From Spirochaetales bacterium (lineage in GTDB: Bacteria; Spirochaetota; Spirochaetia; SZUA-6; RPPD01): DNA of 35,406 nucleotides. Below, in pieces: positions 26,583 through 33,988 of this stretch. Below the pieces are notes generated by a model, which ran no database searches, was not told where the DNA came from, and was given only the letters and a program-made list of their open reading frames with translations. A program made the translations under genes and the position numbers. The stretch's first letter is position 1. Every line of letters begins with the position of its first letter. The DNA is taken from positions 1 to 35,406 of the forward strand of contig JAFGSW010000044.1 in NCBI GenBank assembly GCA_016934415.1, read 5' to 3'.

Positions 26583-27701
26583 TCACTCACCCTCCAGGGA
26601 GAGTGTGGTGAAACCGCCGAAGTCGCGGGCCATGGCCGCGTATGAGTCCGCGCCCAGCAGGAAACGGTAGATCTCCCCGGCCTTGGCGACCGGGTCGACG
26701 TCCTTGAAGGCGTCGGGGTAGACGACGGTCCCCATGAAGTAGGCGTCGGCAATCGCGGTGTCCACGTTCGTCGTGTAGAAGTTGTACGGCAGGTAGCCGT
26801 ACAGCTTGCCCTCCTTCACGGCCCGCAGGGACGCGTAGAGGCCGGGATTGGCGCCATAGTCCTTCTTGATCATGGCCCAGCCCGATTCGTCCACGAAAAT
26901 ATACTCGGGATTCCAAACGAGAAGCTGTTCCTTGTCGATCATCAGGCTTCCCTTTTTTCCCGTTTCGTCGGCGACGTTCCTGGCATTGATCGCGCTGAAG
27001 GGCGGGAAGTCGGCCTGTGTGCTCTCGATCCCGTGGGTGCCCTTCATGCCGATACCCCCGGCGTAGACCGCCGGCCTTTGCGCCTCGGGAACCCCCGCGG
27101 TCCGCTTGCGCAAATCGTATTGGCAGCCACGGATGAACCCGATCACTTCGGACGCGCGCGCCTCCTCGCCCGTGATCTTCCCGACCAGCTCGATGGAATC
27201 GAGGAGCTCGCGGTCGAATGTCCCGAGCCGGCCGTAGCTCAACACCGCCACCGGAATGCCGGTCTTCTCCTCGAGCTCGTCCGCCCGCGAGGCGTCCACA
27301 AGGTAGGCGGCGAAGACGACGTCCGGCTTCACGGCGAGCAACGCCTCCGGGTCGGGAGAGGAATCGGGCCCTCCCTGGCCGATCGCCGGCAGGTCGAGGA
27401 GCTTCGGGAAGGCCTGGATGTACGGCCGGCCGCCGCTCCATTGTTTTTCCATGTTCTCAATGCCGACCGTTTTGGATGCGCCGTTCACGTAGCAGACCAG
27501 CCGCAGGGCTCCGGGCCCGATCGCGCATACCCGTTTGGCCGGCACCGGGATCTCGACGGTCCGGCCGGCCAGATCGGTGATCTTCGCCATGCCGACCGCG
27601 CCGCTTTCGGGACCCTTGGCGCAACCCGCGATCGCGAGAGCAAAGAATGTCAGGCCGATGAGTGCTTGCAGTAGTAAAGACGGTTTTGATAGAAAACGCA
27701 T
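26583..27701 (-). CDS. Substrate-binding lipoprotein of the FecB/BtuF-type ABC importer
   Basis: The 372-residue product starts at ATG27701 behind AGGAGG. It has a lipoprotein signal: basic start, hydrophobic LIGLTFFALA, lipobox IAGC with Cys27. The mature part is a periplasmic-binding-protein fold of the helical-backbone type. It begins with AKITDLAGRTVEIPVPAKRVCAIGPGALRL and has DPEALLAVKPDVVFAAYL in the first lobe and NPEYIFVDESGW in the second. Tyr-rich stretches such as GYLPYNFYTTNVDTAIADAYF line the likely site. It captures a metal or chelate for the permease. Relatives sit beside FmdE in anaerobes and methanogens. Confidence 0.92.
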   Translation of the reverse strand: MRFLSKPSLLLQALIGLTFFALAIAGCAKGPESGAVGMAKITDLAGRTVEIPVPAKRVCAIGPGALRLVCYVNGASKTVGIENMEKQWSGGRPYIQAFPKLLDLPAIGQGGPDSSPDPEALLAVKPDVVFAAYLVDASRADELEEKTGIPVAVLSYGRLGTFDRELLDSIELVGKITGEEARASEVIGFIRGCQYDLRKRTAGVPEAQRPAVYAGGIGMKGTHGIESTQADFPPFSAINARNVADETGKKGSLMIDKEQLLVWNPEYIFVDESGWAMIKKDYGANPGLYASLRAVKEGKLYGYLPYNFYTTNVDTAIADAYFMGTVVYPDAFKDVDPVAKAGEIYRFLLGADSYAAMARDFGGFTTLSLEGE

Positions 27702-27739
27702 TCTTGAATTCCCTCCTTTAAATAGATTGAAACGATCCA

Positions 27740-28435
27740 TCAACTCACACGTCGGCCGATGGAGATGCCGTCCCCGGCCAGTCGACCGTATTCCTGCCCC
27801 GAGCAGTCCAGGCACACCGGTTTCCCGTCCTTGAACCTGGCCCGCGTCTCCATGACGCTCTCCCCGCACACCGAGCACGTGGCGCTCGCGAAGATGCGGG
27901 CGTAAGGCGGCACCTCCACCGAGACCCTGGCCACGTCCAGCACCTCCTCGTCAGGCAAACCGATCACGCGGAAGGAGAGCTCCCTCCACAACGCGGACAG
28001 GCGCCGGCCCTCCTCCGCGCCGCCCGCGCGTTTCACCACCACCTTCTCGAACAGCGCCGTCGCCTCGGGCGAGCGTTCCTGCATGACGCGCTCGGCGCGC
28101 ACGCGGACCCTGAGGCCCTCCCCGTCCCGGGCCACGAGACTGAACGCCGTCTTGCCGCAATCGCGGAAAATCAAGGCATTGTTGCCGAAGGTGCAGCCGG
28201 TCGTCATCTGGACCCCGTCACTGAAGCAGTTGTTGGTCTCCACGATCGCCAGGAGGTCCTCCATCCCGGTCGATCGCGCGCGAAGCTCCCTCATCGCCAG
28301 GGCCCCCGCCTTGACCCCCGCGGCCAGAAACGGGCAAAAGTGCCCGTGCAGCATGCCGCTCGTTTTCAGCAATGTCGTGAGGTCCCCGGCGGCGACGGCC
28401 TCTTCTATCTCCCGTCTTGGGTTTTCCACGTCCAT
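27740..28435 (-). CDS. FmdE/FwdE-like metal-binding protein with C-terminal zinc ribbon
   Basis: The 231-residue product has an FmdE domain: SGMLHGHFCPFLAAGVKAG (26-44, with His30, His32, Cys34), ETNNCFSDGVQMTTGCTFGNN (66-86, Cys70, Cys81) and FRDCGKTAFS. A C-terminal zinc ribbon has Cys187, 190, 208 and 211. The family was named from a gene next to formylmethanofuran dehydrogenase, but most members are found in organisms without that enzyme and near metal importers. It may load or sense a metal. ATG28435 has GAGGTG before it; another ATG four codons upstream is possible. First gene of the operon; 38 bases from the binding protein. A candidate nickel-type operator covers its promoter. Confidence 0.88.
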   Translation of the reverse strand: MDVENPRREIEEAVAAGDLTTLLKTSGMLHGHFCPFLAAGVKAGALAMRELRARSTGMEDLLAIVETNNCFSDGVQMTTGCTFGNNALIFRDCGKTAFSLVARDGEGLRVRVRAERVMQERSPEATALFEKVVVKRAGGAEEGRRLSALWRELSFRVIGLPDEEVLDVARVSVEVPPYARIFASATCSVCGESVMETRARFKDGKPVCLDCSGQEYGRLAGDGISIGRRVS

Positions 28436-28463
28436 GAAGCACCTCATTGTTCATGCAAATTCA

Positions 28464-28490
28464 GTATTACATTTTTATTATTCGTATTAC
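28464..28490. promoter_or_regulatory. NikR-like operator at the fmdE-ABC operon promoter
   Basis: GTATTAC at 28464-28470, 13 bases, then GTATTAC at 28484-28490. The second half differs from the reverse complement GTAATAC at one base. Half-site, spacing and position over the -10 match the site at 21317-21345. Confidence 0.55.
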
Positions 28491-28517
28491 CGTACTCGCT
28501 CTCACTGTCTCTGTCAA
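28489..28517 (-). promoter_or_regulatory. Promoter of the fmdE-ABC operon
   Basis: On the minus strand TTGACA (28517-28512, full consensus), 17 bases, then TACGGT (28494-28489). The -10 edge overlaps the operator, and the rest of the operator lies on the transcription start, which suggests repression when metal is plentiful. Confidence 0.6.
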
Positions 28518-28740
28518 GCGAGATACCGCACTTCCCCCTTCCAGGGCCTTCAAGGCGTACCGGTCTCATGCGCCGTACGGGCGAGACAATAACCATTCAT
28601 ACGGCGAAATGAATCGACTTCGATTCCGGTCTTCTTCATTTGATTTCCATCCGGATGTGCATAGACTTGATAATGAACCCGGGATCGTCCCGACAGGATG
28701 TTCCGGAACCGGGATATTTCTCGGAAGAAGGAGAACCAAT

Positions 28741-29508
28741 ATGAAAAAACCCGCCGGACAGACAAAGGTCGCCCTCAAGGTCGCCGTTCTTATTTCAACC
28801 CTGCTTGTTTTGACCGGATGCTTCGAAATCACCCAGGTCCTTTCCTGGGGAGCGAATGACACCCTGGACGTGCACTGGATATTCCGCTACCCCACATCGA
28901 TCGAAAAAACGGGGGCGTCCCAAGGAGCCGGCAATGATCTTGCATCGCAGATCGAGGACACCAAAAAAAACATCAACGACACGCTCGGCTCCCAGGTCAA
29001 GAACCTGAGCATCAAGAAGACCGAGACGGAGTACGACGTCTCCCAGGAGATGTCGTTCACGGTTCCCCGCTATTCTCGGCTCAACTTCGGCAAGCTGGAG
29101 GGGCAGGATTTCCCCTTCGTGCCGGTGTACAACGCCGCTCAAAAAGAGGTTGTTTTTACTTTCAAGGCCGTGAAAACGGAGAAGCCGGCGGACGCGGACG
29201 ACGCCGAAGCACCAGACGCGACGGAAGAGGCGGATGCTCCCCCCGCCGACGCGACCACAGACGATTCGTCCGGCCAGGGGATGGATGTAATGGGGCGGCA
29301 AATCGCGAAAATGATGCTTTCGTCCGTCCGCTACCAGATCATCCTCGGGGGCAGGATGGATCCGCGGCGCGTCATCATCCGCAAAGGGGACAAGGAGACG
29401 GTGATCAAACCCGTCACGCTCGACTCCATGATCATGATCGACATCCCGTTATATGCCGTGTACGGCGAGGATGGAGAGGCTTTCAGCGTGGTCGTCATGC
29501 TTAAGTAG
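28741..29508 (+). CDS. Lipoprotein of unknown function
   Basis: The start ATG28741 follows AAGGAGAACCAAT. The 255-residue product has a lipoprotein signal: KKPAGQTK, hydrophobic VAVLISTLLVL, lipobox LTGC with Cys27. The mature part is soluble, with a beta-rich N-terminal half (VHWIFRYPTSIEKTG). A helical stretch follows near 65-95, then a low-complexity acidic Ala/Asp/Glu linker at about 140-180, and a C-terminal part rich in Met and Ile. I recognise no family. It is divergent from the fmdE operon, sharing a 300-base intergenic region, and is likely anchored to the cell envelope. No partner is evident. Confidence 0.75.
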   Translation: MKKPAGQTKVALKVAVLISTLLVLTGCFEITQVLSWGANDTLDVHWIFRYPTSIEKTGASQGAGNDLASQIEDTKKNINDTLGSQVKNLSIKKTETEYDVSQEMSFTVPRYSRLNFGKLEGQDFPFVPVYNAAQKEVVFTFKAVKTEKPADADDAEAPDATEEADAPPADATTDDSSGQGMDVMGRQIAKMMLSSVRYQIILGGRMDPRRVIIRKGDKETVIKPVTLDSMIMIDIPLYAVYGEDGEAFSVVVMLK

Positions 29509-29857
29509 AGGAAGAGAAACACCGGCAGGGCGGTATTATCGAAGACGCGATTCCCGAGAGGGGCAGCGGCTTGTTTGGGCTCAACATCGCTTTTCACCCC
29601 TTGGTTTTTTTGCCGGCTTCACCGCTGGAAACAAACCTTCGTGTCTCTCTTCGGCGGTGTCAACGGTCCCCTCTCTTCCGTTGCGAAAAAATATAAAAAC
29701 AGCCGCCAGTTTTTCCCCGCGTAAAACGATTAGTTTGACCGGGACATACATTTCATTTGTCTCACTGAAACGCTCCCGCCGGACATTATCCGAAACCAAA
29801 ACCGCGATTGACGCCGGCGGGCGGCCGTGAGTATATCTGAATGACAAGGAGATTGGC
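29509..29857. other. Gene-free stretch before the VOC gene
   Basis: About 350 bases hold no supported gene. The only clear signal is the promoter at 29808-29837. Confidence 0.5.
29808..29837 (+). promoter_or_regulatory. Promoter of the VOC gene
   Basis: TTGACG at 29808-29813, 18 bases, TATATC at 29832-29837. The start codon is 20 bases downstream of the -10, with an AAGGAG ribosome site between, so this message has a short normal leader. Confidence 0.5.
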
Positions 29858-30763
29858 ATGCAAAAAATCATCCCCCATCTCTGGTTCGACACGCAGGCGG
29901 CGGAAGCCGCGGAGTTTTATACCGGTATTTTTCCCGATTCGCGCATCACCGGCAATTCTTTCCTGCGCGACACCCCCTCCGGCGATTGCGATCTCGTTTT
30001 CTTCGAGCTGGCCGGTTACGCCTTCGAGGCGATTTCCGCGGGCCCGGAATTCGCCTTCAACCCGTCCATCTCCTTCATGCTCAACTTCGATCCGTCGCGC
30101 GATAAAAAGGCGCGCGAGCACCTGGACGCGGCCTGGGACGCGTTTTCGCGCGGAGGCAAGGCGCTCATGCCGCTCGACGCCTACCCGTTCAGCAAGCGCT
30201 ACGGGTGGGTGCAGGACCGATTCGGCTTCTCCTGGCAGCTCATTCTTTCCAATCCGGAAGGCGATCCGCGGCCGTTCATCGTGCCGTCGCTCATGTTCAC
30301 GCAGACCATGGCCGGCAAGGCCGAGGAGGCGATCGACTTCTACTCGTCGATTTTCAAAAACGCGAAGCGGGGCACGACCGCGCGCCACCCGGCCGGAAGC
30401 GAACCGGACAAAGAAGGCACGCTCATGTTCGCCGACGTCATGCTCGAAAACCAATGGTTCGCCGCCATGGACAGCGCGCAGCGGCACGACTTCGTCTTCA
30501 ATGAGGCGGTCTCGCTCATCGTCTCCTGCGACAATCAGGAGGAGATCGACTACTATTGGGAGCGGCTCTCGGCCGTGCCCGAAGCCGAGCAGTGCGGCTG
30601 GCTCAAGGACCGGTTCGGCGTTTCCTGGCAAATCTCACCCGCCGTCGTCGGCGAAATGCTCGCCAACGGCAGCCGGGATCAGATCGACCGGGTGACGGCC
30701 GCATTTCTGAAAATGAAAAAATACGACATCGCGACGCTCGAGAGGGAATACCTCAAAGGCTGA
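29858..30763 (+). CDS. Two-domain VOC family (PhnB/glyoxalase-fold) protein
   Basis: The 301-residue product is a tandem duplication of a PhnB-type vicinal-oxygen-chelate unit. Unit 1 (about 1-135) has IIPHLWFDTQAAEAAEFYTGIFPDSRI and RYGWVQDRFGFSWQLI. Unit 2 (about 142-285) has MFTQTMAGKAEEAIDFYSSIF and QCGWLKDRFGVSWQIS. The repeat of GW-x-DRFG-x-SWQ in both halves shows the duplication. Such proteins were once annotated as 3-demethylubiquinone methyltransferase; their real reactions are mostly unknown. Start ATG29858 follows AAGGAGATTGGC. No metal-site residue could be assigned with certainty. It stands alone. Confidence 0.88.
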   Translation: MQKIIPHLWFDTQAAEAAEFYTGIFPDSRITGNSFLRDTPSGDCDLVFFELAGYAFEAISAGPEFAFNPSISFMLNFDPSRDKKAREHLDAAWDAFSRGGKALMPLDAYPFSKRYGWVQDRFGFSWQLILSNPEGDPRPFIVPSLMFTQTMAGKAEEAIDFYSSIFKNAKRGTTARHPAGSEPDKEGTLMFADVMLENQWFAAMDSAQRHDFVFNEAVSLIVSCDNQEEIDYYWERLSAVPEAEQCGWLKDRFGVSWQISPAVVGEMLANGSRDQIDRVTAAFLKMKKYDIATLEREYLKG

Positions 30764-30878
30764 TTGGATCTGCGCATCGAAGAAAAGGGACCGGTCACGC
30801 GTCCCGTCGGTTTTCTTTCCCCTCCGTGTCCTTCATCGCCATGGGTGTCATTGGAGATTGTCTCCGCCGCCGGGGGGC

Positions 30879-30908
30879 TTGGCCTTTTCGCCGCGCGTGC
30901 GGTACATT
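30879..30908 (+). promoter_or_regulatory. Possible promoter upstream of panB
   Basis: TTGGCC at 30879-30884, 18 bases, TACATT at 30903-30908. Moderate match. Transcription from here would start after the ATG at 30909 and so argues for the later start at 30978. Confidence 0.4.
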
Positions 30909-30977
30909 ATGGGTGACCGCGGCCTCCCCGCCGCGGAACCGGTGAGCCGGCGCGGGGCCGGCGGAAAGAAACATTCG

Positions 30978-31847
30978 ATGATGAAAAAGAATCCGGGGTA
31001 CTTCAGGGAGAAAAAGAAAAAAAACGAGAAGATCGTCGTTCTCACCTCCTACGACTACCCGACGACGGTGATCCTGGAGGAAGCCGGCGTCGACATGATC
31101 ATCCTCGGCGACAGCGTGGGTACGAACATCCTGGGCTACCGCGACGAGACCGAGGTCACTATGGAGGACATGCTCCACCACACGCGGGCGGTGGCCCGCG
31201 GGATCAGGAGCATGTACCTGGTGGTCGACCTGCCCTACCGGACCCACGAAACGGCGGCCGACGCCGTGGCCAACGCCCGGAAATTGGTCGCGGCGGGCGC
31301 GGACGCGGTCAAGTTCGAGGGGATCAAGGAGGACATCCTCGCCGCTCTCAAGGGGGACGGCCTGGAAGTGATGTGCCATATCGGTCTGAATCCGCAGTAC
31401 GACCAGGACAGGATGAAGCGGGGCGAGGTGTCGCGCGGCAAGGACTTCGAGGACGCGGTACGGCTCCTGGAGGGCGCGCGCCGCCTGGAGGGGCGGGGCA
31501 TGGACCTGCTCGTCCTGGAAAAGATCCCTGAGCGGATCGCCGAAATCGTCACCGCCAACATCGCGACGCCGACCATCGGCATCGGCGCGGGCAAATACTG
31601 CGACGGCCAGGTCCTCATCGTCACCGACCTCCTGGGCGTCAACGAGCGGAAATTCAAGCACGTCCCCGACTACGTCGATCTGCGCCGGGTCATGATCGAT
31701 ACGGTCAGGCGCTATCGCGCGGAGATCGAAGCGGGCGTATTTCCCGGCAGGGAGCACATCAATCTGATCAAGCACGAGGAATATGAGAAGGTCAAAGACT
31801 GGTGCCTGGCCCATGGGCTGAAGGTCCAGGGAGACGATGCTCCATGA
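30978..31847 (+). CDS. panB: 3-methyl-2-oxobutanoate hydroxymethyltransferase (ketopantoate hydroxymethyltransferase)
   Basis: The 289-residue product forms ketopantoate from 2-oxoisovalerate and methylene-tetrahydrofolate, the first step of pantothenate and CoA synthesis. The TIM-barrel motifs are VLTSYDYPTT, LGDSVG with Asp45, VVDLPY with Asp84, KFEG with Lys112 and Glu114, LEKIP with Glu181, and TIGIGAGKYCDGQVLIV. The metal and catalytic residues fall at the numbers I recall for the E. coli enzyme, which supports the start at 30978. The middle part (MCHIGLNPQYDQDRMKRG) is more divergent than usual. No panC or panD is adjacent. Confidence 0.88.
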   Translation: MMKKNPGYFREKKKKNEKIVVLTSYDYPTTVILEEAGVDMIILGDSVGTNILGYRDETEVTMEDMLHHTRAVARGIRSMYLVVDLPYRTHETAADAVANARKLVAAGADAVKFEGIKEDILAALKGDGLEVMCHIGLNPQYDQDRMKRGEVSRGKDFEDAVRLLEGARRLEGRGMDLLVLEKIPERIAEIVTANIATPTIGIGAGKYCDGQVLIVTDLLGVNERKFKHVPDYVDLRRVMIDTVRRYRAEIEAGVFPGREHINLIKHEEYEKVKDWCLAHGLKVQGDDAP

Positions 31848-31857
31848 AAAGAGGGAA

Positions 31858-31895
31858 ACTACGGATGACGCGGATCAGACGCGGATAAAGTTGGG
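31858..31895. repeat. Dispersed CGGAT-type repeat, left arm of an inverted pair
   Basis: AACTACGGATGACGCGGATC is followed by AGACGCGGATAAAGTTGGG. The right-hand partner at 32038-32075 is inverted, so the two frame about 140 bases. Confidence 0.65.
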
Positions 31896-32037
31896 AAAAA
31901 CGGGGATGATCTTTTTTGTCTGATTGGCAATCACCAGACGGTTTCCTTTATTCCTTTTCGACATCTTCCATTGCCAAAAACCGCAGTGCAAACACTATGC
32001 GCATAATGCAATTCAGGATTGCTCGTTTTTCCTTTTC

Positions 32038-32075
32038 TTCATCCGCGTCCTATCCGCGTTCATCCGTAGTTTCTC
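32038..32075. repeat. Dispersed CGGAT-type repeat, right arm of an inverted pair
   Basis: TTCATCCGCGTCCTATCCGC followed by GTTCATCCGTAGTTTCTC is the reverse complement of the copy at 9264-9300 and close to that at 31858-31895. Confidence 0.65.
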
Positions 32076-32095
32076 TTCATTTCAGGGGGCCGCCC

Positions 32096-32125
32096 TTGCA
32101 GGCCGGACGCTCTTCGCACTACCAT
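32096..32125 (+). promoter_or_regulatory. Promoter for a leaderless mRNA (phosphoesterase gene)
   Basis: TTGCAG at 32096-32101, 18 bases, TACCAT at 32120-32125, then exactly six bases and ATG32132. The geometry is the same as at 5891-5926, and again no Shine-Dalgarno site precedes the ATG. Confidence 0.6.
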
Positions 32126-32131
32126 GCTCCC

Positions 32132-32854
32132 ATGACCATCGCCCAGATAAGCGACCTTCACCTGGGCCGGAGCCCGTACCCCGGCGTCGACGCGCAGGCC
32201 AACTTACAGAAAGTCCTCGAGGACGTTTCGGGGCAAGGCGTCGACCTGATTGTCGTCTCGGGCGATCTCGTGCAGGATGAAAACGACGAGGGAGCCTACG
32301 TCGCGGCGCGTGAGCGGCTCGACGCGTGCGGCCCGCCCTACCGGGTGATGCCGGGAAACCACGACGACTGCGTTCTTCTGTCCCGGATTTTCGAACTGGC
32401 GCCGCATTCCACGGGAGAGGTCTATTCCCACGAGCCGCGGGACGGCGCCGATCTCATTTTTCTCGACAGCTCCCGGGCGGTCTTCTCTCCCGCCCAGTGG
32501 GATTGGTTGGTCAAACGCGTCCGCGCATCGCACGCGCCGTACGTCTTCATCCACCATCCGCCGGTACCCGCCGGCGTACCCCTCATGGACCGAGATTGGC
32601 CCTTCCTGGAGGACGCGGAATTCCGGTCGCGCCTGCTTTCAATGAAAATGACAATTTCCGTCTTCTGCGGGCATTACCATACGGAAAAGACCGTACAGGG
32701 TGAAAATCTCGACATGTTCCTCTGCCCGGCGGTCAACCTGCAGTTCGACGGGACGGGCGATGAACTTCAGATCGGCAGCTTGCGTCCGGGGTGGAGAAAG
32801 ATCGATATCGACGGGGAACGCCTCGCGACGAGCGTTCGGTACGTGGAAAGATGA
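32132..32854 (+). CDS. Calcineurin-like metallophosphoesterase (CpdA/GpdQ-like)
   Basis: The 240-residue product has the five blocks of class III phosphodiesterases in order: SDLH (Asp8, His10), SGDLVQD (Asp45), GNHDD (Asn76, His77), FIHHPP (His141) and CGHYHT (His181, His183). These bind a two-metal centre. Relatives cleave cyclic nucleotides or glycerophosphodiesters; the substrate cannot be fixed here. MTIAQISDLHLG is the usual exact N-terminus of the family, so ATG32132 is secure, although it has no ribosome site; the promoter six bases upstream explains this. The gene converges on the RbsC-like gene with 25 bases between. Confidence 0.92.
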   Translation: MTIAQISDLHLGRSPYPGVDAQANLQKVLEDVSGQGVDLIVVSGDLVQDENDEGAYVAARERLDACGPPYRVMPGNHDDCVLLSRIFELAPHSTGEVYSHEPRDGADLIFLDSSRAVFSPAQWDWLVKRVRASHAPYVFIHHPPVPAGVPLMDRDWPFLEDAEFRSRLLSMKMTISVFCGHYHTEKTVQGENLDMFLCPAVNLQFDGTGDELQIGSLRPGWRKIDIDGERLATSVRYVER

Positions 32855-32879
32855 AGGAGGGACGATCCGTATCGCTCCC

Positions 32880-33902
32880 TTACGCCTGCGGCGCCTCCTT
32901 TTTTTTCCGCGAAGCGGACCGGTACAGCGCTTCCACAATGAAGTGATAGAGGTAGGTAAAGCCGACGGTGAGGACGAGGAGCACGGCTGTAAATAGAGTA
33001 ATGATCGCCGGTTCGACATTCGCCGCCGCCAGGCTGAATTGCAGCAGGATGAACATGATTGTGCCCACGAGCACACCTACGATATTGACGTACCGGCCGT
33101 AAAAGCACGTTCCCGCCAGCGCGACGACCAACAGGCAATCGAGCTCCAGGTACATCCCGCCGGAGGTGACTCCATAACCGACCCGCCAAAGAAGGAGTAA
33201 TCCCGCCACGCCGGCCGCCAAGGATGAGACGAGAAAGGGCAATGCGAGGCGAACCCTTCCCATTGTCTTCTCCTCACGGTTCGCCAGGCGCGCGTTGACG
33301 CCGGGCCACTGCGCCCAGATGAACGCCGCTCCGACCACGATCAGGCCGATGAACCCGGCTATAACCGGGAGAGCATCCGTGCGCTCTGGACAAGGGCCGA
33401 TTACCTTGCCTTGGGTGATGATGAGCACGAGTTGACGGGCGGCGATGAAAACGACGAAGGTGACGATGAATCCCGGGACCCGGGCCAACCCGACCACCGC
33501 GGCGTTGAAAAGGCCGAAAAGGAGGGCGACGAGGAGACCGATGAGAACAGCCGCAAGCGGCGGAACGCCGCCTACTATCGCTTGGGCCGTGACGACCGCA
33601 ACGAGTCCGGCCAGCGATCCCACGGAGAGGTCGAGGCTGCCGTTCGCGAAAATGACCGCCATCGCCAGGGCGGGAATACCGGTCATAAGAAGCTGGAAAA
33701 AGAATGAAGGCGGGAACACAAGGGGAATGCCGAGGAAAATACCCAAAAAGGCGAACAGCGTAAGCGATCCCACCATCTGTACGCCGATCCACACGGCATT
33801 GGAGACGAGCCGCCAGCGCGCGTTTTCAAAATAGAGAGGCACCGGAAAATACTCTGCCGGCGAACGAAGGTTGCCCGGGACGAAAATATTTTTTTGTTCC
33901 AT
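32880..33902 (-). CDS. RbsC-type ABC transporter permease, orphan
   Basis: The 340-residue product belongs to the branched-chain/ribose permease family. It has FANGSLDLSVGSLAGLVAVV (about 88-107), GLFNAAVVGLARVPGFIVTFVVFIAARQL (about 130-158) and a late LELDCLLVVALAGTCFYGRYVNIVGVLVGT. About nine to ten membrane spans. It normally works with a double ABC ATPase and a binding protein for ribose or similar sugars or autoinducer; neither is in the window. The region usually reading GGNxxAARLSGI is altered to RLANREEKTMGRVRL, so it is divergent. ATG33902 follows AAAGGAGCGTGTCT. Function as a lone gene is uncertain. Confidence 0.85.
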   Translation of the reverse strand: MEQKNIFVPGNLRSPAEYFPVPLYFENARWRLVSNAVWIGVQMVGSLTLFAFLGIFLGIPLVFPPSFFFQLLMTGIPALAMAVIFANGSLDLSVGSLAGLVAVVTAQAIVGGVPPLAAVLIGLLVALLFGLFNAAVVGLARVPGFIVTFVVFIAARQLVLIITQGKVIGPCPERTDALPVIAGFIGLIVVGAAFIWAQWPGVNARLANREEKTMGRVRLALPFLVSSLAAGVAGLLLLWRVGYGVTSGGMYLELDCLLVVALAGTCFYGRYVNIVGVLVGTIMFILLQFSLAAANVEPAIITLFTAVLLVLTVGFTYLYHFIVEALYRSASRKKKEAPQA

Positions 33903-33988
33903 AGACACGCTCCTTTCAGTCTTTCCGCATTGTTATTCGGCAATATCGGCAGTCTCCATTACTTTCCTTATTTTCCCCATCATCTCCG

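Noticed and set aside
28436..28740. Molybdenum-cofactor, cobalamin or NiCo riboswitch upstream of the fmdE operon
   Set aside because: Only about 50 bases lie between the predicted transcription start and the first ATG, too short for these aptamers, and no characteristic box was seen.
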